Assembly (NCBI RefSeq): GCF_000412185.1
Contig: NZ_ASJA01000007.1
Coordinates: 62,001-126,000, forward strand
From: Euryhalocaulis caribicus
GTDB taxonomy: Bacteria > Pseudomonadota > Alphaproteobacteria > Caulobacterales > Maricaulaceae
Direction: 5' to 3'
DNA: 64,000 nucleotides
A program made the position numbers and the translations under genes. The notes under the pieces are model-generated. The model did not search any database and was not told where the DNA came from. It saw only the letters and a program-made list of their open reading frames with translations. Positions 1-11,782 of this stretch are shown piece by piece; the stretch's first letter is position 1; every line of letters begins with the position of its first letter.

Positions 1-1
1 C

Positions 2-1207
2 CTGCTGAGCTTCGGTCAGGACTGGATCATCGACCAGATGAAGGCGTCGGGCCTGCGCGGCCGTGGCGGCGCCGGTTTCCCGACCGGCCTGAAATGGTCC
101 TTCATGCCCAAGGAAGTCGGCGAACGGCCTCACTATCTGATCGTCAACGCTGACGAATCCGAGCCGGGCACGTGCAAGGACCGGGAAATCATGCGCCACG
201 ATCCGCACCTGCTGATCGAGGGCTGCCTGATCGCCTCCTACGCGATGCGCGCGCACGCCTGCTACATCTATATCCGCGGCGAATATGTCGATGAGCGGAT
301 CGCGCTCGAAAAGGCGATCCGCGAGGCTTATGACGCGGGGCTGGTCGGCAAGGACGCCGCCGGGTCCGGATGGGATTTCGACATCTATGTCAGCCATGGC
401 GCAGGCGCGTATATCTGTGGCGAGGAAACCGCGCTGCTGGAAAGCCTGGAAGGCAAGAAGGGGCAACCGCGCCTGAAGCCGCCTTTCCCGGCCAATGCCG
501 GCCTCTATGGCTGCCCCAGCACCGTGAACAATGTCGAATCCATTGCGGTTGCGCCGGACATTCTGCGCCGCGGCGCGGAATGGTTCGCCGGCATCGGGCG
601 CGAAGGGAATACCGGGACCAAGCTGTTCTGCGTCTCCGGCCATGTGAACAAGCCGTGCAATGTCGAAGAGGCGATGTCGATCCCGCTGAAAGAGCTGATC
701 GAGACCCATTGTGGCGGCGTGCGCGGCGGCTGGGACAATCTGAAAGCGGTCATCCCGGGCGGATCATCTGTCCCGCTGATCCCGAAGGATATCTGTGACG
801 ATGTCCTGATGGATTTCGACGCGCTGAAGGAAGTGAAGTCGGGCCTGGGCACCGCCGCGGTGATCGTGATGGACCAGTCCACCGATATCGTGAAGGCGAT
901 CGCCCGCATCGCGTATTTCTACAAGCATGAGAGCTGTGGCCAGTGCACGCCGTGCCGCGAGGGCACGGGCTGGATGTGGCGCGTGCTGGAGCGCATGGCG
1001 CGCGGCGAGGCGGAGCATTCGGAAATCGAGACGCTGCTGGACGTCACCTATCAGGTGGAAGGCCACACGATCTGCGCGCTGGGCGATGCCGCGGCATGGC
1101 CGATCCAGGGCCTGATCCGGCATTTCCGGGGCGAAATCGAAGAGAGAATCAACCAGTACCGCAGCGCCAAGCCGCACGTTCAGGGCGCGGCCGTGGCGGC
1201 GGAGTAG
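2..1207 (+). CDS. nuoF: NADH-quinone oxidoreductase subunit F (5' partial)
   Basis: This is the NADH-binding flavoprotein subunit of respiratory complex I, which passes electrons from NADH through FMN to the iron-sulfur chain at the cytoplasmic tip of the peripheral arm. The reading frame is open to the window edge, so the first codons (about 30 residues by family length) are missing; the first internal ATG at 38 is not the true start. Visible motifs are the FMN/NADH-site [13 protein letters not shown], then [19 protein letters not shown], and near the C-terminus [12 protein letters not shown] with a later HTICALGD cysteine, which together ligate the N3 4Fe-4S cluster. It is followed after 8 bases by nuoG. 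The identification is secure. Confidence 0.97.
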   Translation: MLSFGQDWIIDQMKASGLRGRGGAGFPTGLKWSFMPKEVGERPHYLIVNADESEPGTCKDREIMRHDPHLLIEGCLIASYAMRAHACYIYIRGEYVDERIALEKAIREAYDAGLVGKDAAGSGWDFDIYVSHGAGAYICGEETALLESLEGKKGQPRLKPPFPANAGLYGCPSTVNNVESIAVAPDILRRGAEWFAGIGREGNTGTKLFCVSGHVNKPCNVEEAMSIPLKELIETHCGGVRGGWDNLKAVIPGGSSVPLIPKDICDDVLMDFDALKEVKSGLGTAAVIVMDQSTDIVKAIARIAYFYKHESCGQCTPCREGTGWMWRVLERMARGEAEHSEIETLLDVTYQVEGHTICALGDAAAWPIQGLIRHFRGEIEERINQYRSAKPHVQGAAVAAE

Positions 1208-1215
1208 GGCGAGTC

Positions 1216-3327
1216 ATGAGCGAAGACCTGCGAAAACTTGTCGTCGATGGCGAGGAAGTCGAGGTTCCGGCGGACCTTACGCTGCTTCAGGCGTGCGAGA
1301 CGGCGGGCCGCGAGATTCCGCGTTTCTGCTATCACGAGCGGCTGTCCATCGCGGGCAATTGCCGGATGTGCCTGGTCGAGGTGGTCGGCGCGCCCAAGCC
1401 GGTGGCGTCCTGCGCCCAGCAGGTGCGCGACCTGCGTCCCGGCCCCAATGGCGAGCCGCCGAAGGTGAACACCGCCACGCCGCTGGTCGACAAGGCCCGT
1501 GAAGGCGTGATGGAGTTCCTGCTGATCAACCATCCGCTGGACTGCCCGATCTGCGACCAGGGCGGCGAATGCGATCTTCAGGACCAGGCGCTGGCCTATG
1601 GCCGCTCCTTCACGCGCTATGAGGAAAACAAGCGCGCGGTCGAAGAGAAATATATGGGTCCGTTGATCAAGACGATCATGACCCGGTGCATCCAGTGCAC
1701 GCGCTGCGTCCGCTTTGCGGCGGAAGTCGCCGGCGTTGAAGAGTTCGGCATGCTGAACCGCGGCGAAGACGCGGAAATCACGACCTATCTGGAAAAGGCG
1801 GCGACGTCGGAGCTGTCCGGCAATGTGATCGACCTTTGCCCGGTCGGCGCGCTGACCTCCAAGCCTTACGCTTTCGAGGCGCGCCCGTGGGAGCTGCGCA
1901 AGACGGAATCGGTCGACGTGATGGACGCCATGGGGTGCGCCATCCGCGTGGACGCCCGCGGCACGGAAGTCATGCGGATCCTTCCCCGTATTTACGAGGA
2001 AGTGAACGAGGAATGGATCTCCGACAAGACGCGCTTTGTCTGGGACGGCCTGCGCCGCCAGCGTCTGGACAAGCCTTATGTCCGCAAGGATGGCCGTCTG
2101 ACCCCTGTCGACTGGACAGAGGCGCTGGACGTCGCCGCGCAGAAGCTGGCGGGCAACCCGGAAGGCATTGGCGCGATCGTCGGCGATCTGGCCGACGCCG
2201 AGGGCATGAAGGCGCTGAAGGACCTGATGGACGGCCTTGGCGTGAAGAGCATCGATTGCCGTCAGGACGGCATGATCCTGGGCGAAGGGCCGCGTCAGTC
2301 CTGGCTGTTCAATTCCACCTTCATGGGCGTTGAAGACGCCGATCACCTGCTGCTGATCGGCGCCAATCCGCGCTATGAGGCGTCGGTTCTGAACGCGCGT
2401 ATCCGCAAGGCCTGGCTGCACAACGACCTGAAGGTTTCGGTGATCGGCGAGCCCGTCGACCTGACCTATGACTACGATCATCTGGGCGAAACCGCCGCCG
2501 ACCTCGACAAGGCGCTGTCCGGCGACCTCGCCAAAGCCTTCAAGGAAGGCGGGCGCGGTATGATCGTGCTGGGCGCCGGCGCGCTGAACCGTCCGGACTC
2601 TGCGGCAATCCTCAATCGCGTGGCGCAGTTCGCCAAGGACGCGGGACTCAACCAGTCCGGCGACGACGCCTGGAACGGCTTCAACGTGCTTCACACCGCC
2701 GCCTCGCGCGTGGGCGGTCTCGACCTTGGCCTGGTGCCGGGCGAGGGCGGACGCAATGTTGCCGGTATGCTGGAAGCGGCGCGGGCCGGAGAGATTGAAA
2801 CGGTGCTGCTGCACGGCGCCGACGAGCTTCGCGACAATGATTTCGGCGATGCGTTCGTGATTTATGTCGGCAGCCACGGCGATGAGGGCGCGCACAAGGC
2901 GGATGTAATCCTGCCGTCCGCCGCCTATACCGAAAAGTCCGGCACTTGGGTCAATGCGGAAGGCCGCGTCCAGACCGGCGCGCGCGCCGTCTATCCGAAG
3001 GGCGATGCGAAGGAAGACTGGGCAATCTATCGCGCGCTCTCCGACCGCCTGTCGCGAACGCTGCCCTACGACACGCTGGGCCAGCTCCGCGCCAAGCTGA
3101 TTGAGGACCATCCGAGCTTTGGCGGCATCGACTATGCCCCGGGCGCGGCTGACCTCGACAAGCTGGACTTCGATGCGCTGGGCGAGAAGGGCGACCTGTC
3201 TGCCGAGCCGTTCCGCAGCGCTGTGACCGATTTCTACATGACCAATCCGATCGCGCGCGCCAGCCGGGTCATGGCGGAGTGCTCCGCCGTGAAAGATGAA
3301 GCGCCGCGCATGGAGGCCGCCGAGTAA
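1216..3327 (+). CDS. nuoG: NADH-quinone oxidoreductase subunit G
   Basis: The large iron-sulfur subunit of complex I (703 residues), carrying electrons from NuoF towards the quinone. I place the start at the ATG at 1216 because the 2Fe-2S ferredoxin domain begins at once; the frame is open further upstream but only as overlap with nuoF. Cluster ligands can be read directly: C38, C49, C52, C66 (N1b); H106, C110, C113, C119 (N5); C158, C161, C164 and C208 (N4). The rest is a molybdopterin-oxidoreductase-like domain that is catalytically inert in complex I. The stop overlaps the nuoH start (TAATG), as expected of a translationally coupled operon. Confidence 0.97.
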   Translation: MSEDLRKLVVDGEEVEVPADLTLLQACETAGREIPRFCYHERLSIAGNCRMCLVEVVGAPKPVASCAQQVRDLRPGPNGEPPKVNTATPLVDKAREGVMEFLLINHPLDCPICDQGGECDLQDQALAYGRSFTRYEENKRAVEEKYMGPLIKTIMTRCIQCTRCVRFAAEVAGVEEFGMLNRGEDAEITTYLEKAATSELSGNVIDLCPVGALTSKPYAFEARPWELRKTESVDVMDAMGCAIRVDARGTEVMRILPRIYEEVNEEWISDKTRFVWDGLRRQRLDKPYVRKDGRLTPVDWTEALDVAAQKLAGNPEGIGAIVGDLADAEGMKALKDLMDGLGVKSIDCRQDGMILGEGPRQSWLFNSTFMGVEDADHLLLIGANPRYEASVLNARIRKAWLHNDLKVSVIGEPVDLTYDYDHLGETAADLDKALSGDLAKAFKEGGRGMIVLGAGALNRPDSAAILNRVAQFAKDAGLNQSGDDAWNGFNVLHTAASRVGGLDLGLVPGEGGRNVAGMLEAARAGEIETVLLHGADELRDNDFGDAFVIYVGSHGDEGAHKADVILPSAAYTEKSGTWVNAEGRVQTGARAVYPKGDAKEDWAIYRALSDRLSRTLPYDTLGQLRAKLIEDHPSFGGIDYAPGAADLDKLDFDALGEKGDLSAEPFRSAVTDFYMTNPIARASRVMAECSAVKDEAPRMEAAE

Positions 3328-4388
3328 TGTACGGTTTCTTCGAAAACATGATGGGGCCGCACTGGGGCCACTTCACAGCCTCCGTGCTGCACGTGCTGAT
3401 CATCATGATCGCGTTGCTGCTGAGCCTGGCCTACCTGCTTCTGGCTGACCGGAAGATCTGGGCTGCGGTGCAGATGCGCAAAGGCCCGAACGTGGTGGGG
3501 CCGTTCGGCCTGCTTCAGTCCTTCGCGGACTTCTTCAAGTTCGTTTTCAAGGAAATCGTCATTCCTGCCGGCGCCGACCGTCCGCTCTTCATCCTGGCGC
3601 CGTTCCTGACCTTCGTTCTGGCGTTCATTTCCTGGGCCGTCATTCCGGCCGGGCCGGGTCTGGCGGTGTCGGACATCAATGTCGGCATCCTCTACCTGTT
3701 CGCGATTTCGTCGCTGGGCGTTTACGGCATCATCATCGGCGGCTGGGCGTCGAACTCGAAATACCCGTTTCTGGGCGCGTTGCGCTCGGCAGCACAGATG
3801 GTCTCTTACGAGGTCTCCATCGGCTTCATCATCATCACGGTCCTGCTGCTGGTCGGTTCGCTGAATCTCAGCGATATCGTTGAGGCGCAGGCGGGCGGCA
3901 TCTGGCACTGGCACGCCTTCATGCTGACCTGGCCGAACATCGTGCTTCTGCCGGTGCTTTTCCCCATGCTGGTGATCTTCTTCGTGTCGGCGCTGGCCGA
4001 GACGAACCGTCCGCCCTTCGACCTGCCCGAGGCCGAGTCGGAACTGGTGGCGGGTTACCAGGTCGAATATTCGTCCACGCCGTACCTGCTGTTCATGATC
4101 GGCGAGTACCTGAACATCGTGCTGATGAGCGCGATGACGGTGATCCTGTTCCTTGGCGGCTGGCATTCGCCCTTGCCGTTCCCGCCGTTCGAATGGATCC
4201 CGCCGGTGTTCTGGTTCGCGCTGAAGATTGTCCTCGTCTTCTTCATGTTCGCCATGGTGAAGGCGATGGTCCCGCGTTACCGCTACGATCAGCTGATGCG
4301 GCTGGGCTGGAAAGTCTTCCTCCCCACCTCGCTGGTTGCGGTTGTGCTCGTCGGCGGATACGTCGCGCTCACCGGCGGCCCGGCCTAA
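3327..4388 (+). CDS. nuoH: NADH-quinone oxidoreductase subunit H
   Basis: Membrane subunit of complex I (353 residues) that joins the peripheral arm to the proton-pumping arm and helps form the quinone cavity. It has about eight hydrophobic segments, the family stretch [20 protein letters not shown] near residue 45, and the acidic loop [19 protein letters not shown], which is the charged loop lining the quinone channel in this family. The start overlaps the nuoG stop codon. Length and motifs are typical and nothing is missing. Confidence 0.97.
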   Translation: MYGFFENMMGPHWGHFTASVLHVLIIMIALLLSLAYLLLADRKIWAAVQMRKGPNVVGPFGLLQSFADFFKFVFKEIVIPAGADRPLFILAPFLTFVLAFISWAVIPAGPGLAVSDINVGILYLFAISSLGVYGIIIGGWASNSKYPFLGALRSAAQMVSYEVSIGFIIITVLLLVGSLNLSDIVEAQAGGIWHWHAFMLTWPNIVLLPVLFPMLVIFFVSALAETNRPPFDLPEAESELVAGYQVEYSSTPYLLFMIGEYLNIVLMSAMTVILFLGGWHSPLPFPPFEWIPPVFWFALKIVLVFFMFAMVKAMVPRYRYDQLMRLGWKVFLPTSLVAVVLVGGYVALTGGPA

Positions 4389-4418
4389 AGCGCAAAACGA
4401 AGAGAAACGAACGAAACA

Positions 4419-4907
4419 ATGGCTCGTATTACACAAGCTCTCCGCGGCGCGCTCCTGCTGGACTTTGTCGGCGCCTTCATCCTGGCCATGAAGTATTTCT
4501 TCCGGCCCAAGGCCACGCTGGCCTATCCGTTCGAGAAGGGCCCGCTGAGCCCGCGCTTCCGCGGCGAACACGCGCTGCGCCGTTACCCGAATGGCGAAGA
4601 GCGCTGTATCGCCTGCAAGCTGTGCGAGGCGATCTGCCCGGCGCAGGCCATCACGATCGAGGCCGAGCCGCGCGCGGACGGTTCGCGCCGCACGACGCGC
4701 TACGACATCGACATGGTGAAATGCATCTATTGCGGTTACTGCCAGGAGGCATGCCCGGTGGATGCGATTGTCGAGGGACCGAACTTCGAATTCGCGACCG
4801 AGACGCGCGAAGAGCTTTATTATGACAAGGACCGGCTGCTGGCGAACGGTGATCGCTGGGAGCGGGAAATCGCACGCAATCTGGAACTGGACGCGCCTTA
4901 CCGCTAG
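4419..4907 (+). CDS. nuoI: NADH-quinone oxidoreductase subunit I
   Basis: Ferredoxin-like subunit of complex I (162 residues) holding the two tetranuclear clusters N6a and N6b that pass electrons to N2. Both CxxCxxCxxxCP motifs are present: C63/C66/C69/C73 and C102/C105/C108/C112, followed by the family segment [12 protein letters not shown]. It starts 30 bases after nuoH. After its stop, 66 bases hold two short GC hairpins (4912-4924 and 4926-4937) before nuoJ. Confidence 0.97.
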   Translation: MARITQALRGALLLDFVGAFILAMKYFFRPKATLAYPFEKGPLSPRFRGEHALRRYPNGEERCIACKLCEAICPAQAITIEAEPRADGSRRTTRYDIDMVKCIYCGYCQEACPVDAIVEGPNFEFATETREELYYDKDRLLANGDRWEREIARNLELDAPYR

Positions 4908-4973
4908 GGCGGGCGCTTCGCGCCGGGCGGTTCCGCCGTGGCGTGATTTTATCGGGAAGAGACGGGGCAGGGC

Positions 4974-5585
4974 ATGATCTTACAGGCGATCGCCTTCTGG
5001 ATACTGGCCGGGGTCGCGGTTTCCGCGGCCTTCATGGTCGTGGCCGCGCGCAATCCCGTGCGCTCGGTCATGTGGCTGATCCTCACCTTTTTCACCACGG
5101 CGGGCCTGTTCGTGCTGATTGGCGCGGAATTCCTGGCGATGCTGCTGGTCGTTGTCTATGTGGGGGCGGTCGCCGTGCTGTTCCTGTTCGTCGTGATGAT
5201 GCTGGACGTCGATTTCGTCGAGCTGAAACAGGGCTTTCTGCAATATATGCCGGTGGGCGCGCTGATCGCGCTGATCATGCTGGCCGAGATGGCGTTCGTC
5301 GGCGCCAGCTGGGCCGCTTCGCGCGGCGAGGCCGCCGCGCAGCCGCCCGCCATTCCGGTTTCGGCGTCGAATATCGAGGCGATCGGGGCGGTGCTCTACA
5401 CCGAATATGTCTATTTCTTCCAGGCCGCCGGCATGGTTTTGCTGGTCGCCATGATCGGCGCCATCGTGCTGACGCTGCGTCATCGCGAAGGGGTCAAGCG
5501 TCAGGACATCGGCAAACAGGTCGGCCGCAAACGCGACGAAGCGGTGGAGCTGGTCGATATCGAACAGGGCGAGGGGATTGGTTAG
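4974..5585 (+). CDS. nuoJ: NADH-quinone oxidoreductase subunit J
   Basis: Small membrane subunit of complex I (203 residues) with five predicted helices and the family pattern VVAARNPVRSVMWLILTFFT near the N-terminus, followed by LIGAEFLAMLLVVVYVGAVA, which carries the helix distortion linked to quinone-coupled movement. The C-terminal 40 residues are hydrophilic and charged, ending just before nuoK. The ATG at 4974 sits 66 bases after nuoI and the next gene begins at once after its stop. Confidence 0.96.
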   Translation: MILQAIAFWILAGVAVSAAFMVVAARNPVRSVMWLILTFFTTAGLFVLIGAEFLAMLLVVVYVGAVAVLFLFVVMMLDVDFVELKQGFLQYMPVGALIALIMLAEMAFVGASWAASRGEAAAQPPAIPVSASNIEAIGAVLYTEYVYFFQAAGMVLLVAMIGAIVLTLRHREGVKRQDIGKQVGRKRDEAVELVDIEQGEGIG

Positions 5586-5891
5586 ATGATCGGGCTGGCT
5601 CACTACCTCACGCTCGCCGCCATTCTGTTCACGATTGGCGTGTTCGGCATTTTCACCAACCGCAAGAACGTCATCATCATCCTGATGTCGATCGAGCTTC
5701 TGCTGCTAGCGGTGAACATCAATCTGGTCGCCTTCTCGGTCTATCTGGGCGAAATCGCGGGGCAGATTTTCGCGATGTTCGTTCTGACGGTCGCGGCGGC
5801 TGAAGCGGCCGTCGGGCTGGCCGTTCTGGTGGTTTATTTCCGCAACCGCGGCGACATCGCGGTTGAAGACATCAATCTGATGAAGGGTTAG
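5586..5891 (+). CDS. nuoK: NADH-quinone oxidoreductase subunit K
   Basis: Three-helix antiporter-like membrane subunit of complex I (101 residues, the normal length for the family). The segment [23 protein letters not shown] contains the conserved membrane glutamate in helix 2, and [18 protein letters not shown] supplies the second conserved glutamate in helix 3. The start codon directly follows the nuoJ stop. Confidence 0.97.
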   Translation: MIGLAHYLTLAAILFTIGVFGIFTNRKNVIIILMSIELLLLAVNINLVAFSVYLGEIAGQIFAMFVLTVAAAEAAVGLAVLVVYFRNRGDIAVEDINLMKG

Positions 5892-5898
5892 GCGGGGG

Positions 5899-8040
5899 AT
5901 GTACGCGATAATCGTATTCGGCCCGCTGCTGGGCGCGGCCATCGCGGGGCTTTTGCAACGCTATATCGGCGACCGGGCGGCCATGTGGATCACCACGTTG
6001 CTGGTCTGCCTGTCGGCGGGGCTGTCGCTCTACGCTTTCTATGACGTGGCGTTCGTCGGCAATGAGCTGACCATAGAAATCGCGCGCTGGTTCGATATCG
6101 GCGCGTTCCAGACCTCCTGGTCCATGCGGATCGACACGCTGTCGGCGGTGATGCTGGTCGTGGTCACGTTCGTGTCCTCGCTCGTCCACATCTATTCGTT
6201 CGGCTATATGAGCCACGATCCGCACCGGGCGCGGTTCTTCTCCTATCTCTCGCTGTTCACCTTCGCGATGCTGATGCTGGTGACGGCGAACGACTTCATG
6301 CAGCTCTTCTTCGGCTGGGAAGGCGTGGGGCTGGCCTCCTATCTGCTGATCGGATTCTGGTACAAGAAGCCGACCGCGAATTCGGCGGCCATCAAGGCGT
6401 TTGTCACCAACCGCGTGGGCGATTTCGGCTTTGCGCTCGGCATCATGGCCATCTTCCTGATCTTCGGGACGATCCAGTTCGACGGGGTGTTCGCGCAGGT
6501 TGCGGCCATGCAGGGGCAGGCGACCGAGTTCCTCGGCATGCGCTTCTATGCGCTGGAAATCATCGCCTTCCTCCTGTTCATCGGCGCGATGGGCAAGTCC
6601 GCCCAGTTTTTCCTCCACGTCTGGCTGCCGGACGCCATGGAGGGCCCGACGCCGGTCTCCGCGCTGATCCACGCCGCCACCATGGTGACGGCGGGCGTGT
6701 TCCTTGTTGTGCGTTGTTCGCCGATTTTCGAGGCGGCGCCGGTCGCCTCCGCCATCGTGGCGGTCATCGGCGCGATCACCGCCTTCTTTGCCGCGACCAT
6801 CGGTATGGCGCAGAACGACATCAAGCGCGTGGTGGCTTACTCCACCTGCTCGCAGCTGGGTTACATGTTCTTCGCCGCCGGGCTTGGCCTTTATGGCGCG
6901 GCGATGTTCCACCTGTTCACGCACGCCTTCTTCAAGGCGCTGCTGTTCCTGGGCTCCGGCTCGGTCATCCACGCCCTGCATGACGAGCAGGACATGCGGA
7001 AGATGGGCGGCATGTGGAAGGTCATTCCTTGGACTTACGCCGTCATGCTGATCGGCACGCTGGCCCTGACTGGCGTCGGCATCCCGGGCACGAAGCTGGG
7101 CTTTGCCGGTTTCTTCTCCAAGGACGCCATTATCGAGGGCGCTTTCGCGGTCGCCGCCGACACGGGATCGCAGGTTGCGACTCTGGCCTTCTGGGCGGGC
7201 GTGGTCGCCGCTTTGCTGACCTCATTCTATTCCTGGCGCCTGATCTTCATGACGTTCCACGGCAAGCATCGCGGGCCGCAGGAGCATTTCGAGAAGGCGC
7301 ACGAGTCGCCGCCGGTCATGATGGGGCCGCTGTTGATCCTGGCGGTTGGCGCCGTGTTCGCCGGCGCATTGTTCTACTCGCCGTTCGTGGGCGATGCGAA
7401 AGACGGGTTCTGGCGTGAGAGCGTAACCTTTGCTTCCGCTGCGACACATGGCGAGGAAGCGGAGCACGGCGAAGAGCTTCACGCTGAAGCCGGCCACTCG
7501 GACGAAGCCTCTGAAACCGCGGAGAACGTCACGGGGCAACTGACAGGCGACGAGGCCGACACCGAAGCCGCCGAGGCGCATGCCGAGGGAGGCGAGGGCG
7601 CCGCCCACGCCGCTTCAGAGGAGCACGGAGAAGAACATGGTGGGCATCACGTGCCGACCTGGGTTCTCTGGACGCCGTTTGTCGTGACGTTGCTGGGCTT
7701 CCTGGGCGCGGTGTTCTTCTATCTGATGCGTCCGGGCATCCCGCGGCGCATCGGGGAGAGCGGCGGGCCGCTGCACAGCTTCCTCTATAACAAGTGGTTC
7801 TTCGACGAACTCTATAACGCGACCTTCGTGCGCGGCGCGCGCGGACTGGGCGACCTGTTCTGGAAAGTTGGCGATGTGCGCATCGTTGACGGGCTGGGAC
7901 CCAACGGGGTGGCCCGTGCGGTCCGCTCCGGCGCGTCACGGCTGTCGCGGCTGCAAACCGGATATTTGTATCATTATGCGCTTGTCATGCTGATCGCTGT
8001 CGTGGCGATTGCCGGCGCCCTGATCGTGCTGAAGGGGTAG
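5899..8040 (+). CDS. nuoL: NADH-quinone oxidoreductase subunit L
   Basis: The distal antiporter-like proton-pumping subunit of complex I (713 residues), with multiple transmembrane helices and the long lateral helix expected at the C-terminus. The conserved core is clear: [20 protein letters not shown], the lysine segment [20 protein letters not shown] and the histidine-bearing [20 protein letters not shown]. Unusual is a hydrophilic insertion at about residues 513-590 very rich in His, Glu and Ala, lying before the last helices. It follows nuoK by 7 bases. Confidence 0.97.
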   Translation: MYAIIVFGPLLGAAIAGLLQRYIGDRAAMWITTLLVCLSAGLSLYAFYDVAFVGNELTIEIARWFDIGAFQTSWSMRIDTLSAVMLVVVTFVSSLVHIYSFGYMSHDPHRARFFSYLSLFTFAMLMLVTANDFMQLFFGWEGVGLASYLLIGFWYKKPTANSAAIKAFVTNRVGDFGFALGIMAIFLIFGTIQFDGVFAQVAAMQGQATEFLGMRFYALEIIAFLLFIGAMGKSAQFFLHVWLPDAMEGPTPVSALIHAATMVTAGVFLVVRCSPIFEAAPVASAIVAVIGAITAFFAATIGMAQNDIKRVVAYSTCSQLGYMFFAAGLGLYGAAMFHLFTHAFFKALLFLGSGSVIHALHDEQDMRKMGGMWKVIPWTYAVMLIGTLALTGVGIPGTKLGFAGFFSKDAIIEGAFAVAADTGSQVATLAFWAGVVAALLTSFYSWRLIFMTFHGKHRGPQEHFEKAHESPPVMMGPLLILAVGAVFAGALFYSPFVGDAKDGFWRESVTFASAATHGEEAEHGEELHAEAGHSDEASETAENVTGQLTGDEADTEAAEAHAEGGEGAAHAASEEHGEEHGGHHVPTWVLWTPFVVTLLGFLGAVFFYLMRPGIPRRIGESGGPLHSFLYNKWFFDELYNATFVRGARGLGDLFWKVGDVRIVDGLGPNGVARAVRSGASRLSRLQTGYLYHYALVMLIAVVAIAGALIVLKG

Positions 8041-8050
8041 GGCGAAGGCG

Positions 8051-9583
8051 ATGTCTGATTTTCCGATTCTTTCCCTGACGACCTTCCTGCCGACGATTGG
8101 CGCGCTGCTGATCCTCGTGCTGAAGGCGATGGCCCGTCCGGAAGACGGCGAGGTGGTCGATCGCAACAGCCGCTGGGTCGCCCTGTGGTTCACGCTGGGC
8201 GCGCTGGCCTCATCGCTGGTGGTGCTGTCCTGGTTCGATCCCAGCCTGGCCGGTTTCCAATTGACCGAAGAGGCCAACTGGCTGGGTCTGGATATTTCCT
8301 ACCGCATGGGCGTGGACGGCATTTCCGTCCTGTTCGTGCTGCTGACCACGTTCCTGATGCCGATCTGCATCATCGCAGGCTGGCGGTCGATCAATACGCG
8401 CATCACGGAATACCTGGCCTCGTTCCTGGTGCTCGAGACGATGATGATCGGCGTGTTCACCGCCAAGGATCTCATCCTCTTCTACTTCTTCTTCGAGGCC
8501 GGCCTGATCCCGATGTTCCTGCTGATCGGCATCTGGGGCGGCGCGAACCGTGTCTATGCGTCGTACAAATTCTTCCTGTACACGCTGCTCGGCTCGCTGC
8601 TGATGCTGGTCGCGATCATCTATATGTATCTGCAGGCCGGAACCACGGACATCGCGATCCTGATGGATTACCGATTCGATCCGGGCGTGCAGAAATGGCT
8701 CTGGCTGGCCTTCTTCGCCTCATTCGCGGTGAAGATGCCGATGTGGCCGGTGCATACTTGGCTGCCGGACGCGCACGTCCAGGCCCCCACGGCCGGGTCG
8801 GTCATCCTGGCCGGCGTGCTGCTGAAGATGGGCGGCTATGGCTTCCTGCGCTTCTCGCTGCCGATGTTCCCGTTCGGGTCGGAATATTTCGCGCCGCTGG
8901 TTTTCGCGCTGTCGGTCATTGCCATCATCTACACCTCGCTGGTGGCGTTCCGGCAGACCGACATCAAGAAGCTGGTGGCCTATTCCTCTGTGGCCCACAT
9001 GGGCTTTGTGACGCTCGGCATTTTTGCCGCCAACGCGCAGGGCCTGCAGGGCGCGATTTTCCAGATGATCAGCCATGGCGTCATTTCCGGCGCGCTCTTC
9101 CTGGCGGTGGGCGTGATCTATGACCGGATGCACACGCGGGAAATCGCTTTCTATGGCGGGCTGGTGCACCGCATGCCGGTCTATGCCGCGATCTTCCTGC
9201 TGTTCGCCTTGGGTAATGTGGGGCTTCCCGGGACCAGCGGGTTCGTGGGCGAGATCCTGACCATGGTGGGCGGCTATCTGGTCAATCCGTGGATCGCGTT
9301 CGGCGCGGCCTTCGGCGTGATCCTTTCGGCGGTCTACATGCTGAACGTGTACCGCAACGTCGTGTTTGGCGAGATCGTGAACTCGAAGCTCGAGAACATT
9401 ACCGACGTGAACCGCCGGGAGCTGATCACCTTCATTCCGCTGATCATCGCCACGCTGGCGCTGGGCGTTTTCCCGTCGCTGGTTACCGACATCACCGAGA
9501 CCTCGGTCATGGACCTGGTCGCACATTATGAAGAAGCGCTCGCGCCTGCGCCCGAGACTTTGGAGATCCCGCTGGAGCCATGA
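8051..9583 (+). CDS. nuoM: NADH-quinone oxidoreductase subunit M
   Basis: Antiporter-like proton-pumping subunit of complex I (510 residues). Conserved helices are visible: [19 protein letters not shown] with the conserved helix-5 glutamate, [20 protein letters not shown] with the central lysine, and [20 protein letters not shown]. The stop overlaps the nuoN start by four bases (ATGA), so the two are probably translationally coupled. Confidence 0.97.
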   Translation: MSDFPILSLTTFLPTIGALLILVLKAMARPEDGEVVDRNSRWVALWFTLGALASSLVVLSWFDPSLAGFQLTEEANWLGLDISYRMGVDGISVLFVLLTTFLMPICIIAGWRSINTRITEYLASFLVLETMMIGVFTAKDLILFYFFFEAGLIPMFLLIGIWGGANRVYASYKFFLYTLLGSLLMLVAIIYMYLQAGTTDIAILMDYRFDPGVQKWLWLAFFASFAVKMPMWPVHTWLPDAHVQAPTAGSVILAGVLLKMGGYGFLRFSLPMFPFGSEYFAPLVFALSVIAIIYTSLVAFRQTDIKKLVAYSSVAHMGFVTLGIFAANAQGLQGAIFQMISHGVISGALFLAVGVIYDRMHTREIAFYGGLVHRMPVYAAIFLLFALGNVGLPGTSGFVGEILTMVGGYLVNPWIAFGAAFGVILSAVYMLNVYRNVVFGEIVNSKLENITDVNRRELITFIPLIIATLALGVFPSLVTDITETSVMDLVAHYEEALAPAPETLEIPLEP

Positions 9584-11025
9584 CTGAATCCTTCGCTGTA
9601 AACTTCGCGATCGCGGCGCCGGAAGTCTTCCTGGCTGTCGCTACGATGGGCCTGCTGGTCGCCGGCGTGATCATGGGCGACAAGTCCGCGCGCCTGATCA
9701 CATGGCTCGCCTTGGCGACGCTGGCCGGGTACGCGGCGCTGGCGCTGGCCGGGCTTGCCAATGGCGCCGGCGCGGCCTTTTCCGGCGCGCTGGTGGCGGA
9801 CCGTTTTGCGGTCTTTGCCAAGGTTGTCATCGCGATCGGCGCGGGCCTGACCCTGCTGCTGTCCGACAGCTTCATGCAGAAAGAGAAACTGTCCCGGTTC
9901 GAATTCCCGGTTCTGGGCCTTCTGGCCGTTCTGGGCATGGGCATGATGGTGTCGGCGGGCGACATCATCGCCGTCTATATGGGGATCGAGCTGCAATCGC
10001 TGGCTCTTTATGTGATGGCGGCCTTCAACCGCGACTCCTTGCGGTCTTCGGAAGCGGGTCTGAAATATTTTGTCCTCGGGGCGCTCTCCTCGGGTCTCTT
10101 GCTATATGGCCTTTCGCTGATTTTCGGCGCCACCGGCGCGACCGATTTCGACAGCATCGCCGCCGCGCTGGCGCAGGAAGAGTCCCTGATGTTCACCATC
10201 GGGCTGGTCTTCGCGATTTCCGGCCTTGCTTTCAAAGTCAGCGCCGCGCCGTTCCACATGTGGACGCCAGACGTTTATGAAGGCGCGCCGACCCCGGTCA
10301 CGGCTTTTCTGGCCGCCGCGCCGAAATTCGCCGCCATGGCGCTGTTCGCGCGCGTTCTGGTCGGCCCGTTCGGTGAGTTTATTGGCGATTGGCAGCAAGT
10401 GATTGTGGCGCTGGCCGGCATTTCCATCGGCGTTGGCGTGTTTGGCGCGCTGGCGCAATCGAACATCAAGCGCCTGATGGCCTATAGCTCCATCGCCAAT
10501 ATGGGGTATGCGCTGATGGGGCTGGCTGCGGGCACCCAGAACGGCGTCAACGGCCTGCTGATCTATATGACGATCTATCTGCTGTCGGTAATCGGCGTAT
10601 TTGCCTGCATTCTGGCCATGCGCCGCAAGGATGGCATGGTTGAGCAGATCGACGATCTGGCGGGGCTTTCCCAAACCAATCCCGGCATCGCCGTGGCGCT
10701 GTCCATGTTGATGCTGTCCGTGGCCGGTCTGCCACCCTTCGCAGGCTTTATTGCCAAGCTCTATGTCTTCATGGCGGCGCTGGACGCCGGATTGGTCCTG
10801 CTGGCGGTCTTTGCCGCGCTCGGCACGGTCGTCGGCGCGTTCTACTATCTGCGCATCGTCAAGCTGATCTGGTTCGATGAACCCGCTCAGGGCTTTGTCC
10901 GCCCGGGCCGGACTGTCGCCTATACCGCGTTCGGGTCGGCGGCTCTTGCCTTCCCGATCCTGGTGGTCTTCATCTTTCCGCTGATCTCTCAGGCGGGCGC
11001 AGCGGCGAGCGCGCTGTTTTCGTGA
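9580..11025 (+). CDS. nuoN: NADH-quinone oxidoreductase subunit N
   Basis: Third antiporter-like subunit of complex I (481 residues) and the last nuo gene. Motifs include [20 protein letters not shown] with the conserved glutamate, [20 protein letters not shown] with the pumping-site lysine, and [20 protein letters not shown]. The TGA stop overlaps the GTG start of birA, so complex I and the following cofactor genes look like one continuous transcription unit. Confidence 0.97.
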   Translation: MTESFAVNFAIAAPEVFLAVATMGLLVAGVIMGDKSARLITWLALATLAGYAALALAGLANGAGAAFSGALVADRFAVFAKVVIAIGAGLTLLLSDSFMQKEKLSRFEFPVLGLLAVLGMGMMVSAGDIIAVYMGIELQSLALYVMAAFNRDSLRSSEAGLKYFVLGALSSGLLLYGLSLIFGATGATDFDSIAAALAQEESLMFTIGLVFAISGLAFKVSAAPFHMWTPDVYEGAPTPVTAFLAAAPKFAAMALFARVLVGPFGEFIGDWQQVIVALAGISIGVGVFGALAQSNIKRLMAYSSIANMGYALMGLAAGTQNGVNGLLIYMTIYLLSVIGVFACILAMRRKDGMVEQIDDLAGLSQTNPGIAVALSMLMLSVAGLPPFAGFIAKLYVFMAALDAGLVLLAVFAALGTVVGAFYYLRIVKLIWFDEPAQGFVRPGRTVAYTAFGSAALAFPILVVFIFPLISQAGAAASALFS

Positions 11026-11771
11026 CGCAGTCTGCGCCGCGCATTGAGCGGCTGGCCGAGATCGACTCGACCAATGAGGAAGCCAAGCGCCGTCTTGGCG
11101 CAGGCGCGGAGACGCCCTTCTGGATTTCGGCGGCGGCCCAGACGGCGGGCCGGGGGCGCAGAGGGCGGCCATGGCAGAGCAGAGGCGGCAATCTCTTTCT
11201 CAGCGGCGCCTACCGCTTTTCCAGCGACCCGGGCGAGTTGGCGCAGCTTTCCTTTGTCACCGCCCTTGCGGCGTATGACGCTTTTGCGGCGCATGTGCTG
11301 CCGGGGGCGGTCTCTCTCAAATGGCCCAATGACCTACTTCTGGATGGCGCGAAGGCCGGCGGGATTTTGCTGGAGTCAGGCATGGACTCCGTGGGCCGCT
11401 GGCTGGTTGTGGGGATTGGCCTGAATATCGCCGACGCCCCGGACAACACGCCTTACCCGGCGCTGGCGCTGGCGGACCGCCTTGCGCCAGGCCTGAACCG
11501 GCCACACCCCGATGACGTCGCGCGCGATCTGGCGGCGGCGTTCGAGTCCTGGCTTGGCGTCTGGCGGCGCGAAGGTTTTACCGCCATCCGCAAGGCGTGG
11601 CTGTCCCGCGCCAGCGGGCTGGGAGAACCGATCGTGGTGAAGGGCGGCGCCGAAGACCTCTATGGGGTTTTCGAGGATCTGGACGCTGGCGGCGCGCTTT
11701 GCCTTCGCCAGCCTGATGGCGCATTGATGCGCGTCGCGGCCGGCGATGTCTTCTTTCCCGGCAGGAAATAG
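11022..11771 (+). CDS. birA: Biotin--[acetyl-CoA-carboxylase] ligase
   Basis: Attaches biotin to biotin-carboxyl-carrier proteins via biotinyl-AMP. The 249-residue protein has the ligase signature [19 protein letters not shown] near residue 47 and [20 protein letters not shown] near 102, plus the small C-terminal SH3-like domain. It lacks an N-terminal helix-turn-helix, so it is the monofunctional kind and not a BirA repressor. The start is GTG, overlapping the nuoN stop. Position between nuoN and coaX is common in alphaproteobacteria. Confidence 0.95.
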   Translation: MTQSAPRIERLAEIDSTNEEAKRRLGAGAETPFWISAAAQTAGRGRRGRPWQSRGGNLFLSGAYRFSSDPGELAQLSFVTALAAYDAFAAHVLPGAVSLKWPNDLLLDGAKAGGILLESGMDSVGRWLVVGIGLNIADAPDNTPYPALALADRLAPGLNRPHPDDVARDLAAAFESWLGVWRREGFTAIRKAWLSRASGLGEPIVVKGGAEDLYGVFEDLDAGGALCLRQPDGALMRVAAGDVFFPGRK

Positions 11772-11782
11772 GGGCGGCAGCC

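Noticed and set aside
1180-3111. 643-codon minus-strand open frame opposite nuoG
   Set aside because: A GC-rich antisense shadow: no ribosome site, no recognisable domain, and nuoG on the other strand has all cluster ligands. The same holds for other long antisense frames such as 3234-4571, 29383-31278 and 19658-21268.
4912-4937. Two short hairpins between nuoI and nuoJ as a terminator
   Set aside because: Five-base stems, tiny loops, no T-run, and the complex I genes continue right after; at most a processing element.
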